Source: JAEXNA01 sp050486105 (GTDB lineage Bacteria; Vulcanimicrobiota; Xenobia; Xenobiales; JADMJV01). From it: DNA of 46,197 bases. Below the pieces are notes generated by a model. That model ran no database searches. It saw only the letters and a list, made by a program, of their open reading frames with translations, and was not told the DNA's origin. Numbering within the stretch: position 1 is the first letter of the stretch; every line of letters starts with the position of its first letter. Of this stretch, positions 8,734 to 20,090 are shown one piece after another. Both the position numbers and the translations under genes were made by a program. Location of the stretch: assembly GCA_050486105.1 (NCBI GenBank), contig JBJHCR010000008.1, positions 1 to 46,197 on the forward strand. The letters are read 5' to 3'.

Positions 8734-8910
8734 ATCCGCACCCTCGTCAAAGTCATCCCTCCCGAAGGAGGTCACAAGGAGACAAGCTTCATCCTCTCAG
8801 AAGCCATCCGATCCATCTCGCAAGACCGCCTAATCATGCACTGGGGACGCCTAAACCGTGAAACCCTAACCCAATTTGAAGATGTCCTTAGAATCCTCTT
8901 AGAGCTTTGA
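8734..8910 (+). pseudogene. 3'-end relic of a MazF/PemK-type endoribonuclease toxin
   Basis: The frame 8734-8910 encodes 58 residues and a TGA but has no start codon. It reads IRTLVKVIPPEGGHKETSF, then LSEAIRSISQDRLIMHWG, then ETLTQFEDVLRILLEL. This matches the C-terminal half of MazF/PemK toxins: the P-x-E-G-G-x-K loop, the IRSISxxRL segment, and the final helix ending in LRILLxL. The N-terminal half, which holds the RNA-binding and catalytic parts, is missing, and no antitoxin gene is nearby. It is in the same frame as the preceding gene, separated by that gene's TAA, probably by chance. I am fairly confident of the family and sure it is not functional as it stands. Confidence 0.75.
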
Positions 8911-8986
8911 ATTTGACTTTTGAACTGATTCTCTAAACCGAAACGGCTTTTCGACCTTCGGCACCACAGTCGTCGAACTGTCCTAC

Positions 8987-10836
8987 TTACCCCGCCTTGA
9001 GGGCCCGAGCGTGGCTGCCGCTGGCGGGCCCGGTGATGAGGTGGAAGACGCCCTCGGACAGCTCCATGACCGCCTGCACCCCATCTGATTCCAGGGCCAG
9101 TTTGTCCACCTTGCTGCTGTCGGCCACCTTCACCCTCACTCGAGTGACGGCCACCGCCTCCACCTCTTTCAGGTTGTCGCGGCCGCCTAGGGCCTTCAGC
9201 CAGCGCTCGGCCTTGACCGCCGCCTCGGGGTCCTGCACTTGAACCGCAACTTGGGCTCCGGCATCCTGAGTGACTCCCGAGATCAGAGCCTGCCGCTCTT
9301 CCTCGGAGAGATCAGCCTCGGAGCCTGCCTGCTCGAGATAGATCTCCATGTCGGTTTTTAGGTTTTCCGACAGAGGTCCGAAGATCGCTTGCAGGCTGTC
9401 CCCCACCCGCATGACTCCCGAGGCGCCCAGGGCTTTGAGCTTGTCGGTGGAGGCCAGCTTGGGGTCCTTCACCGTAACTCTCAAGCGGGTGATGCAAGCA
9501 TCGAGGGCGGTGATGTTGCCGCGGCCTCCGAAGGCCAGCACCAACTGTCGAGAGAAGGCCCCTTCGGCTCCTCCGTCTACGGCGGCCAGATCGGCGCTAC
9601 TATCTTCGCGGCCGGGGGTCTTGAGGTCGAACTTGGTGATGACAAAGCGGAATAGAGTGTAATACAAAGCCGCCACCGGTAGGCCCAGAGCGAACACCAA
9701 CCAGGGCCGAGTGGCCTTAGAGGACAAGATCATAAAATCGATCAAGCCATGGCTGAAAGTGGTGCCGATCAACCCTCCACAGACGTTGAAGACCACGAAA
9801 CAGCAGCCGGCCAGAAGGGCGTGCATAGCGTATAGGGCGGGGGCCACGAACATGAACGAGAACTCTATAGGCTCGGTGATCCCGGTGAGAAACGAGGTCA
9901 GGGCCGCCGACAGCATGATTCCCCCGATCAGGGCTCGTTTCTCCGGCTTGGCGCAGTGCCAGATGGCCAAGGCTGCCGCCGGCAGTCCGAACATCTTGAA
10001 GAGGTAGGCTCCGCCCAGGATCCCGGCCGTGGGGTCTCCTTCCAAGAAACGAGTAACGTCGCCGGTGACCACTTGCCCGCTCGGGGTGGTGAAGCTGCCG
10101 ATCTGAAAGAAGAAGGGCACGTTCCAGATGTGGTGCAACCCAAAAGGCAAGAGCGAACGTTCCACCACTCCGTAAATGAAGACCGCCAGTTTGGTGTTCT
10201 CTTGGGTAGCCCAAAGGCTGAATTTTTCGATCTCCGAAGCGATGGGAGGCCAAACGAAACTCAAGACCACCCCTACCCCAATGGCGGCAAAAGCGGTGAC
10301 GATGGGCACGAAGCGCTTGCCGGCAAAAAAACCCAAATAGGGGGGAAGCTGGATGCGGTAGTACTTATTGAAAAGAAAAGCCGCCGCCGCCCCGATGATG
10401 ATACCGCCAAAAACCCCGGTATCGAGCGATGGGAGCCCCATGATCTCCTTGGTCTCGAGACCTCGCAGGCTGGTCACCACCCCCATGGTGGCCAGCATGA
10501 CCACATAGCCCACGGTGGCGGCCAAGGCCGCCACCCCGTCTCCGGCGGCCAAGCCCACCACCACTCCCAGGGCAAAAAGCAGAGGCAGGCTGCTGAAGAT
10601 GGCACTGCCGGACTTGGCCATAAGATCTAGGAAACCCAGCAGAGGCTCCACTCCCGACAAGGCCACGGTGAGGGCCCAAGGGTCGGCCACCTGGCCCAAG
10701 CGCACCTGGTCCAGATGATCGTGAAAGGTGCTTCCTACCCCCAGCAGGATCCCGGCCACCGGCAGCACCGACACCGGCAGCATCAGCGACTTGCCGATCT
10801 TTTGCAGCAGAGCGAAAGCGCGGTTCCACAACTCGG

Positions 10837-10840
<4 letters not shown>
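8987..10840 (-). CDS. nagE: PTS transporter EIICB, N-acetylglucosamine/glucose family, with a degenerate second EIIB
   Basis: A 617-residue inner-membrane sugar permease. The ATG at 10840 is chosen because AGGAG lies eight bases upstream and ATGA overlaps the stop of the preceding gene. Residues 1-400 form the EIIC channel with the family signatures GFFAGKRFVPI (170-180), LPFGLHHIWN and GITEPIEF (320-327), ending in LKTPGRED, as in NagE and PtsG. EIIB follows with the phosphorylated cysteine at C449 (DACITRLRV). A second EIIB-like domain at about 545-605 repeats the fold (GGRDNLKEV...TRVRVKV), but alanine 564 replaces the cysteine. No EIIA is attached; it is supplied by the fused partner upstream. 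GlcNAc is favoured over glucose by analogy with NagE-NagF pairs. Confidence 0.9.
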
Positions 10841-13404
<2,564 letters not shown>

Positions 13405-13528
13405 GCCTTGGAGCTTCGCTCACTCAGGTGAAGGTCCTGGGAGCCGTATGAGGGTCAGCCGCTGGACCTTAGCTCAAGAGGTCCAAGCCACCATAGGAGC
13501 CGCTTAATGTCGGTGCTGCAGGAGATTC

Positions 13529-14320
13529 CTACTCTGCCCCACCTTGATGCAACAGAACTCTCAGATCGATCAAGAATTGGTCAAAGTCGTCAACTCGAAC
13601 AAAACCGATTCGGGGATACTCGAGGTCCATGATGGCATAATAAGTGATGGCCAGGACCACCACAAAGGCGATGCGATGGAGCGCCGGGGTGCGATCGGAG
13701 GTCTTGATTCGAGACCCCGCTAAAATTGAGCAGACCACCATCACCAAAAGCAGGAGCAGGGACACCTGAACCGGGGGATGCATTAGGGTTGCGCTTTGCC
13801 TAGCGGTTCTGATGTTAATCATGTCGTTGAGGGCAGGCAGCAGCAGCATGCCGGTGGTGGTAGATGGCGCCTCTTCCGAGGCCCTGATGGCCAAATCCCA
13901 AATCTCTTGCTGCAAGACAGTGCTGCGGGCCTCGTCGGCTCGAACCTTCTCCCTATCTCTGAAGTTGATGTAGGTGTCAATGCGAGAGTCTAGATAGTCT
14001 CGCACCTTTTCCTGCAGCAAAGGTCGAGAAGCCTCGGAGACCAGGTCCAAACGCAGATAAGCGGTCTTGATGATGTTGGCTTCCTGCACGATCAAGGCGC
14101 GCCGTTCGTTGAAGCGCGAGGCTGCGGTGCTGAAAGCGAAAGCCAAAAGCAAGCCCATGAGGCCGAAGATCGCCCCATCCACCACCCCTATGCCCTCATC
14201 TTTGCCCTCTCCGGCTTGCTTGCCCCGCCGCAGCACCATTCCGACCTGCACCAAAAGAGCCGTAGCCAGGAACAGCACCAGGAGCACTCCCAGAACTTCA
14301 AAGTAGATTCTGTTCTCCAT
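13529..14320 (-). CDS. DUF4239-like four-helix membrane protein
   Basis: A 263-residue inner-membrane protein. Hydrophobic segments lie at about 8-30, 47-66, 188-207 and 219-236. Between helices 2 and 3 is a charged helical domain with FSTAASRFNERRALIVQEANIIKTAYLRLD, a pattern I associate with DUF4239 (bestrophin-like) proteins. Function is unknown; a channel is possible by remote similarity. It is upstream of the PTS pair on the same strand with a 124-base gap, so co-transcription is uncertain, and it is divergent from the next gene. Confidence 0.75.
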   Translation of the reverse strand: MENRIYFEVLGVLLVLFLATALLVQVGMVLRRGKQAGEGKDEGIGVVDGAIFGLMGLLLAFAFSTAASRFNERRALIVQEANIIKTAYLRLDLVSEASRPLLQEKVRDYLDSRIDTYINFRDREKVRADEARSTVLQQEIWDLAIRASEEAPSTTTGMLLLPALNDMINIRTARQSATLMHPPVQVSLLLLLVMVVCSILAGSRIKTSDRTPALHRIAFVVVLAITYYAIMDLEYPRIGFVRVDDFDQFLIDLRVLLHQGGAE

Positions 14321-14443
14321 AAGTCCTGGTTCCCCAATGTAAAATTAGCGCCTTCTGGTAAGTCCAACGATCGAGTTTGCACCTCGAAATGAGCAGAAAT
14401 CCCTTTTTAGACCATTTTCAGCCCGCGATGATTCAATAAGAGC

Positions 14444-15556
14444 ATGCTCATCTCATCAACGTCTCAACAGACTCCCTATAGGGAGCAGAAGAGGCTTTCC
14501 TTCTCAGAAAGTCTGAATCAGCAAGCCAAGCGTGAGTTCTACGCTGGCTCGGTGGAAAAAAAGGTCGAAGGCCTCACCTTTCGAGAAGCCTTAGCGCTGG
14601 CTCGTCCAGAGTCCGTTCGGGCCACCACTGGCGACCGGATCAATCCAGCTTCGGACGCCCTCCTGATCAATCTGGTGGACAAGATGCCGATAGACCTCGG
14701 CCGCATGACCTTGGGCGCCTTAAAGCGCTGGATCACGAGTGGTGACGGTGCCCCAGAGGCTCATAGCACAAAGTCGAGCGACTATGTCATCGGCAAGCAG
14801 GAGCCGGTCAAATTAGGACCTCTCATGAACACCCTCCAAGCAGTCATGGCAGAGTTCCCAGAATTTGAACCTCACATTGGAGAAGAACACGTTTGGAGTC
14901 CTGAAGCCAAGCTCAGCCAGGGAGCCAGCTTCCCGGCCCGCCTGGGCATGGCGCTCAAAGGGGAGCGCCCCTTCCCCGTACCAATTTTTGGTTCCAAACT
15001 CATTTCTGCCTTAGGTCTGGGAGCTACCAGTATCGTACTTCCCACCGGCAAGGAAGGGGAACTCAAGAACGTAATTCTCGAGCGCGATTTAGGTTCGGTG
15101 GAATTGCACGATCTGTTCCGAGAGGCCTACCGTCTCAATGAAGGTGATTTATACGGAACCCTTCTCACCGCTGAAAATGTCTTGAGTGAAGGGGTCTACG
15201 ATCCCGACCGCAAGGATCGGGAAGTGACCCGCCGACTCAGCTATCTCCGCAGCGATTCAGAGCCCCACGGCGACAATTTCGGCGCCTGGTATCATCTGTT
15301 CGGCTCAGCTCTGTACAGCCTTATGAGACCGGAATGGAAGGCCAATTTGGCCATGAAGATCGAAGGCGCCGGGAGCTTTATTTTGGAAGGCAGCGACCCT
15401 CAAGAAGATCACCTCAATAAACTCGGTGTAGAGTTAGGGAAAGCCCTAAAACAGGTGGCGAATTCCGGGCTGAATCCCCTGGCCAAGGCCGAACCGTACC
15501 TAAACTTGACCGAGTTTTCGTGGGACCGTAAATTGCCGTCTCGCTCCGATAGCTAA
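14444..15556 (+). CDS. Unknown soluble protein, 370 residues
   Basis: I do not recognise this protein. It has no signal peptide or membrane helix. The first 30 residues are polar and probably disordered; the rest mixes helices and strands. Conserved-looking stretches include RSDSEPHGDNFGAWYHLFGS and GAGSFILEG. An AAGAG lies just upstream of the ATG. Codon use resembles its neighbours. A permease fragment follows directly in the same frame after its TAA. Confidence 0.7.
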   Translation: MLISSTSQQTPYREQKRLSFSESLNQQAKREFYAGSVEKKVEGLTFREALALARPESVRATTGDRINPASDALLINLVDKMPIDLGRMTLGALKRWITSGDGAPEAHSTKSSDYVIGKQEPVKLGPLMNTLQAVMAEFPEFEPHIGEEHVWSPEAKLSQGASFPARLGMALKGERPFPVPIFGSKLISALGLGATSIVLPTGKEGELKNVILERDLGSVELHDLFREAYRLNEGDLYGTLLTAENVLSEGVYDPDRKDREVTRRLSYLRSDSEPHGDNFGAWYHLFGSALYSLMRPEWKANLAMKIEGAGSFILEGSDPQEDHLNKLGVELGKALKQVANSGLNPLAKAEPYLNLTEFSWDRKLPSRSDS

Positions 15557-15832
15557 CCGCTGGCGGCTATGCTAGCCCGCATCTTCTCTTTGATGAACCT
15601 ACCGCCCGACGCCACCTTGTGGTGGTCCATCATCCTGGGTGCGAACCTTGGGGGCAACATCACCCCCATAGGCTCGGCCTCAACGGTGGTAGCGATGACG
15701 GTTATGAAGCGTGAAGGCATCGAGATGAGCTTTCTGGAGTTCGTCAAGCTCGCGCTCCCTTTTGCCTTGCTTCAATTGGTTCTGGCCACCGGCTATTTGC
15801 TCATCCTCATTAGCCTGGGTGTGGACTTTTGA
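15557..15832 (+). pseudogene. 3'-end relic of an ArsB/NhaD-type (ion transporter superfamily) permease
   Basis: The frame from 15557 to the TGA at 15830 encodes about 91 residues, with a possible ATG at 15569. It contains TLWWSIILGANLGGNITPIG followed by SASTVVAMTVMKREG, then a last hydrophobic helix. This corresponds to the second re-entrant loop and final helix of ArsB/NhaD/citrate-type transporters (…GANLGGN-x-T-x-I-G-x-x-A…). Full-length members run to 400 or more residues, so about four fifths are missing. The relic starts within 12 bases of the preceding gene's stop, a sharp junction. Translation from 15569 would give a peptide with at most two or three helices, unlikely to transport. 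Confidence 0.75.
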
Positions 15833-15838
15833 AAAAAC

Positions 15839-17236
15839 CTACAAACTCATACTTTCGGTGTGCAGAACTGTGCGCTCGGCAAAGCCAAAGGCCGAAACTC
15901 CGGTGCCCCCTGGGCCCTGAGAGTCTAAGACTTCCAATTCGTGGTCTTCCACTAAGACCGAAGTGGTGCCAATTCCGCCCTGGTGGGATACTAAGAGCAC
16001 GTCGGTTTCGGGAACGGCAAACAGACCTGTGATGGTGCGCACGAGTTCCAAGTGCCCTTCCTCCTCCAATTCTCCGTCGTGCACGTGGAACAGCACCAAG
16101 GTGTTGGTGTCGGCGATGATCAGGTCTTCGCCTTCGTGCACAAAGGCCAGAAAACTGGGGTTGATGAGCCTGTTTGGTAGAGAGATGGTTTCCGTCAGCT
16201 CAAGGGCACCGTCACCATCTTGCTCCAGCAGACTTATGGAGCGGTCGCCGGGGTTGAGCACGTACAGCAGGTCCTCCCTATAGACCAATTGACCTCTGGT
16301 TGGCCCTGGCAGGTCCAAAGCAAACCTCACGGGAGAACCATCCGGTCCTACCCTTTGAAAGCCGGTTACGCCGGACTCCAAGGTGGCAGCCCCAGTGGAG
16401 CCGTCCCTAACAGCCAGGTCTATCCAGTTTGCGGTGTCCGGGATCAAGGAAATGCCCAAGAACTCTCCCTCAGCCCCGAGTTGTACCAGAGCCAAACGCT
16501 CCCCGAGCACGCCGACTGTCGAGCCATCTTCACTGAGAACCAGTTTCCGGGGAGAGATCACTCCCGTTTGCAACTCTTCCTCGAAATAGAGAAATCCTCG
16601 AAAACCGTCAATCCGATAGCTCCGCAATAGTCCGGTGTCGTCCAGAAGCATCAGGCGGTGACCGGTGGAGTCCACCAACATTCCCAGCAGGTTCTGAGAA
16701 CCGAAGCGGAATGGACTGCCGTCGAGTTCCACAAACTCCACTTCACCTTCGTGCTCACTCTCGTGGTCGTGGTCGTGGTCGTGGTCGTGTTCGTGGTCAT
16801 CATCTCCGTGATGATCGTCGTCGTGATGATGATCGTCGTCTCCATGATCGTCATCGCCGTGGTCGTGGTCGTCGTCACCATGATGATGATCGTCATCGCC
16901 GTGGTCGTGGTCGTCATCGCCGTGCTCATGGTCGTGCGCCTGACTTAGGAGCTTTGGCTCCGAGTATTGGATGGCACGATGGCTATGGCTATGGCCATGC
17001 CCGTGTCCATGCTCATCATCGTCTTCATCTGGAAGGACATATCCGGAAACCGAGTTGTCCCCCTGATTGAGCACATACAGGAACCGTCTTTCGACTTCCA
17101 CGGTGGTCTCAATGAAGTTGCCTCCACCACCGAGCACCAGCACTCCACCGTCTCCGGTTGCGGTGCTCAAGCTCGAAGAGGTTCCGCAACCCACGGCGGC
17201 AACTGTGGCCAGCAAGAGTAAAAGGATTTTTCGCAC
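15839..17236 (-). CDS. Lipoprotein beta-propeller with a His/Asp-rich metal-binding loop
   Basis: I start at the GTG at 17236 because TAGGAG lies seven bases upstream; the ATG at 17260 overlaps the previous gene and lacks such a site. The 465-residue product begins VRKILLLLLATVAAVGCG, a lipoprotein-type signal with C17 as the probable acylated residue. RRFLYVLNQGDNSVSGYV, EDLLYVLNPGDRSISLLEQ and similar units indicate YVTN-type beta-propeller blades. Between the first strands is a loop of about 95 residues with two His clusters, one alternating His/Gly/Ser and one of about 62 residues with some 23 His among Asp and Glu. Such loops bind Zn, Ni or Co. It lies ten bases behind the TonB receptor gene and is probably its metal-handling partner in the outer membrane or periplasm. 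Confidence 0.85.
   Translation of the reverse strand: MRKILLLLLATVAAVGCGTSSSLSTATGDGGVLVLGGGGNFIETTVEVERRFLYVLNQGDNSVSGYVLPDEDDDEHGHGHGHSHSHRAIQYSEPKLLSQAHDHEHGDDDHDHGDDDHHHGDDDHDHGDDDHGDDDHHHDDDHHGDDDHEHDHDHDHDHESEHEGEVEFVELDGSPFRFGSQNLLGMLVDSTGHRLMLLDDTGLLRSYRIDGFRGFLYFEEELQTGVISPRKLVLSEDGSTVGVLGERLALVQLGAEGEFLGISLIPDTANWIDLAVRDGSTGAATLESGVTGFQRVGPDGSPVRFALDLPGPTRGQLVYREDLLYVLNPGDRSISLLEQDGDGALELTETISLPNRLINPSFLAFVHEGEDLIIADTNTLVLFHVHDGELEEEGHLELVRTITGLFAVPETDVLLVSHQGGIGTTSVLVEDHELEVLDSQGPGGTGVSAFGFAERTVLHTESMSL
16751..17011 (-). repeat. Coding tandem repeats for the His/Asp-rich loop
   Basis: In-frame units built from GGTGACGACGACCAC-like and CACGAC codon blocks, read on the minus strand, repeat irregularly within the lipoprotein gene. 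They encode GDDDH and HD units, densest at 16751-16936, with a shorter HG/HS cluster at 16979-17011. Such repeats are prone to slippage, so loop length may vary between strains or be misassembled. Confidence 0.8.
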
Positions 17237-17246
17237 GATGATTCTC

Positions 17247-19637
17247 CTAGAAGCGAGCATTTATATTGAACAGAAAGCGGCGGCCGGTGACGAATCGAGT
17301 TCCCGAAAACTCGCTGAACAGATTCAGCAAGGAACGATCATTAAAAAGGTTCAAGACTTGGAGACCAGCCCCCAAAGTAGCCCCGTCTTTGTCCGGAGGA
17401 ATATACTCGATGTTCAGGTTCGTGATGAATCTATCCACGCGCTCTCCAGTCAGCCCGTAAGGGGTGATACCCACTGAGTTGTACAAGGGCAAAGCCTCCT
17501 GGGGGAAACCTGACCCATAGAGAACATCGAGACCGGTCGACAGTCCGTTCTCCCAGGTGTGGGACACTCCTGCGGTGGTCTGCACCCTCTGATCATGGTC
17601 GTTAAACTGAGGGAAATGCCCGGCAAAAAGTCCGGGCTCTGTGGGTTTGGCCTCTCCAATGGTAGCAGCCAGAAAGCCGTTCCAACCGGTGGGGTTTGAG
17701 GTGGCCACACTGACCTCAATCCCCTTGTAGGTGGCTCGAGCAAAGTTGATCGGCGCGAACAAGGGAATCCCGCTGTGGGGGATGAGCAAGGCCACATCGA
17801 TCTGGTCCTGGAAATCCTTGTAGACAAAGGCCACCTTGCCCACCACGTTCTTGGCGAACTGGTTCTCGTAGGACAGTTCGTAGGCGTGGGTCCGCTGGGG
17901 CAGCACCTCGGTCAATCCGGAGGCGTCGAGCTCCAGAGGTGGCGGCTGGAAGAGACGGTTGTAGCTCAAGCGCACCGCCTGCTCTTCGGTGGGAGCGTAA
18001 GATAGGTTCACTCGAGGGGAGAGCTGAGAGGTGTTCACCCCTAATCCATCGTTGAAGCTATCAGCTCTCAAGCCGTAGTTCACCACCAGGTGATCGGTGA
18101 TGGGGTAGGTGTGGCTCACATAAACCCCGGTGACCAAGGCATCTCGATCCACATTCGCGGCAAAAGTGGTGGGAATCCCCGGCAGACCCAGAGGATTGGG
18201 TAAAAGTCCTCCGCCTCCGGGATCGGCGACCAAAACTCGTTGCCGGGAGTTGATGAAGCTTGCGGTGGCACCAGCTCGAAGTCGATGATTTTCGCTGAAG
18301 CGATGGGTGTAGTCCAAGCTGGGCTTGAGCTGAGTGATGGTGAGATCGGTGGCCGGGAGATACGGAGAGCCAGGGTCCTCAGGATTCAGAGGAAATCCTT
18401 CTTCGGCCAATTCGGGTTCCAGGGCGAAGGGCACCCTGGCAAAGGGAGTAAAGACTCCGTTATTGGAAATTCTTTGGCGGTTGCGCTGGTAGGCCAAGCC
18501 CAGCAGCAGATCGTCGTTGTCGGTGAAGGAATGGTTCCAACTCAAGAGAGCCAGGGTGTTTCCTTCCTCCTGGTTCTGGGCTACCCCGGCAGCGAAATTC
18601 TGAGGAGTCTGGGGCACTCCAAAGTCGGCGCTCTGATGGCTCAAGGTCAGTCCCATTCGGTTCTTATCGGTGCGACCGTTCAGGCGCAGCAGCACGGAAT
18701 TCAGGGTCCCGGTGTTGCCCAGATTTTGGGAGTTTGGAGTGGGGGCTTCGAGGTAGAGATCGCTTGCCATGCGACGGGCGCCCACAAAGTAAGAAAAGTC
18801 GTTGTTCTCTGTCGAACCCCCGGCCTTGAGGATCAAGTCACTCTGTCCGTAGTCTCCGATCCGTCCTTCCAAACTGACGAAGGGGTCCTCCCCCTCGCCG
18901 CGAGTGCGCGCGTTCACCACCGCTCCCAACTGCCCCCCCTGGGCTGCGTCGTACATGCCGGTGGAAACGTCCATGGTGTCGAGGAACTCGGGATCGATCG
19001 GTTGAGTGATGGAGGACTCGGTGGTGATGGGAAGGTCCACCCCGTCCAAGGACAAGGACAGAGCCTTATGTTCACCGCGCACGTGGACCTGGCCCAAGCT
19101 GTTGGTCTGAGTTCCAGGGATGGTGGACATGACGGCCTGCAGAGAACCTTTCTGAGTCAACTGCCTGGATAAGAATTCTTGGTCTCGACGAGTCGTGGCA
19201 CCCGCTGTGGGATCGCTGCTGTTGACCAAGAGTCGGTCCTCGCGAATGCGCACCGTCTCCACTTCGTCAGACTCGAACAAGTAGGCCTGGAAGGCGTTGT
19301 CGCTGCCCGATGTCACACTGATCAGGGCCCCATCAGTTCCCACCTCGGGATGACGAACCTCCACATAAACGTCGCCGATGGGGATCCCGTTCAACCTGGC
19401 CACCCCACGCGCGTCAGTGACCCCCTCCGCAAAGGTCCGAGTTCGTTGTCGATTGAGGGCTTTCACAGTTGCCCCTTCGATCACCACTCCATCGCTTTCC
19501 CTCACCACGGTGACCACCAGATCTCCTCGGTCTTCGGCGGCGAAGGCCATAGGAGTCAGCAATATAGACATAGCCAACCCCAGCAAGAGTCCCGCCCAAA
19601 GCCCCGAAAGTACTTGAAAATTAACCCGCTTGGTCAT
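17247..19637 (-). CDS. TonB-dependent outer-membrane receptor
   Basis: A receptor of 796 residues from the ATG at 19637, starting MTKRVNFQVLSGLWAGLLLG with a cleavable signal ending near AFAAED. The frame extends to 19679, but those codons overlap the proposed promoter, so the downstream ATG is preferred. After the signal comes a carboxypeptidase-regulatory-like beta domain (residues about 38-110), then the plug domain (SLQAVMSTIPGTQTNS, VHVRGEHKALSLSLDGVDLP) and a 22-strand-type barrel ending in aromatic F (NINARF). It should import a ligand across the outer membrane using TonB energy. The His-rich lipoprotein next to it suggests a metal or metallophore ligand, which is inference. No ExbB/ExbD/TonB genes are in the window. 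Confidence 0.92.
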   Translation of the reverse strand: MTKRVNFQVLSGLWAGLLLGLAMSILLTPMAFAAEDRGDLVVTVVRESDGVVIEGATVKALNRQRTRTFAEGVTDARGVARLNGIPIGDVYVEVRHPEVGTDGALISVTSGSDNAFQAYLFESDEVETVRIREDRLLVNSSDPTAGATTRRDQEFLSRQLTQKGSLQAVMSTIPGTQTNSLGQVHVRGEHKALSLSLDGVDLPITTESSITQPIDPEFLDTMDVSTGMYDAAQGGQLGAVVNARTRGEGEDPFVSLEGRIGDYGQSDLILKAGGSTENNDFSYFVGARRMASDLYLEAPTPNSQNLGNTGTLNSVLLRLNGRTDKNRMGLTLSHQSADFGVPQTPQNFAAGVAQNQEEGNTLALLSWNHSFTDNDDLLLGLAYQRNRQRISNNGVFTPFARVPFALEPELAEEGFPLNPEDPGSPYLPATDLTITQLKPSLDYTHRFSENHRLRAGATASFINSRQRVLVADPGGGGLLPNPLGLPGIPTTFAANVDRDALVTGVYVSHTYPITDHLVVNYGLRADSFNDGLGVNTSQLSPRVNLSYAPTEEQAVRLSYNRLFQPPPLELDASGLTEVLPQRTHAYELSYENQFAKNVVGKVAFVYKDFQDQIDVALLIPHSGIPLFAPINFARATYKGIEVSVATSNPTGWNGFLAATIGEAKPTEPGLFAGHFPQFNDHDQRVQTTAGVSHTWENGLSTGLDVLYGSGFPQEALPLYNSVGITPYGLTGERVDRFITNLNIEYIPPDKDGATLGAGLQVLNLFNDRSLLNLFSEFSGTRFVTGRRFLFNINARF

Positions 19638-19654
19638 AGCCCAACCCAATCGTT

Positions 19655-19698
19655 TTTGAGAATTGTATTTCATTATCATCTCAAATGACGTTTGTCAA
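19655..19698 (-). promoter_or_regulatory. Promoter with overlapping dyad upstream of the TonB receptor operon
   Basis: On the minus strand TTGACA (19698-19693) is followed by GATAAT or TAATGA 15-17 bases later (19677-19670), a plausible sigma70 promoter. A perfect seven-base inverted repeat, TTTGAGA at 19655-19661 and TCTCAAA at 19679-19685, straddles the -10 region with 17 bases between the arms. A Fur-box half, GATAATGA, lies inside. The position suits repression by a metalloregulator such as Fur or Zur, but the match to either consensus is partial (about 12 of 19 for Fur by eye). Confidence 0.45.
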
Positions 19699-20090
19699 CT
19701 GCTCCTCAGGAGAATCAACAGAGGCCCGACCGGAAACCTGGCAAGCCGAAGGGGTTTCGAAGTCTGACCACAACCAAGCCCATCACCCTTCTCCGGAGTT
19801 GCTCTGTTGGCGCTGTTGCCTCGCCTTCGGCTCTCGGGAATGCTTGGCACCACGGCTCTGCGGGAGCGTTCATGCTCTCAGAAGGTTTCGCAGGTGCGGG
19901 CAACCACCAATGGAAAATGATGGACGAGCTGTGAGTCGAAAGCTTCCCGATAGAGTTACTGCGATCTCGCGGTCCCTTCACGGCTTTCGACCCAAGCGGA
20001 ATAATTATCGAGCACTCTCGAAAATCAGCAACCTCTGCATGGTATGATTTCTTAAGAACCGATGGAGCAAATCTGAGCGACAAGTCATGA
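19692..20090 (+). pseudogene. ORF interrupted by an in-frame TGA, coupled to the amine oxidase
   Basis: One frame runs from the ATG at 19692 to a TGA at 20088-20090, broken only by TGA at 19932-19934. The second part reads VESFPIELLRSRGPFTAFD, PSGIIIEHSRKSATSAWYDF and LRTDGANLSDKS, which looks like real protein. Its final TGA overlaps the ATG of the amine oxidase gene (ATGA), as in coupled genes here. The first part, ending GNHQWKMMDEL, is less protein-like near its start and overlaps the divergent TonB-receptor promoter, so the true start may be later. I recognise no family. It may be a recent pseudogene, a sequence error, or two chance open frames. Confidence 0.45.

Noticed and set aside
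16751..17011. CRISPR-like or regulatory tandem repeats
   Set aside because: The repeats are in frame, irregular in length and encode the His/Asp loop; there are no distinct spacers.
16711..17070. Arg/Gly and Val/Ile-rich open frames on the + strand over the His-rich gene
   Set aside because: They are the opposite-strand shadow of the GDDDH codon repeats and have no start signals or family features.
18240..19172. A 310-codon + strand open frame
   Set aside because: It lies wholly antisense to the TonB receptor barrel, whose reading is certain; composition is that of a shadow frame.
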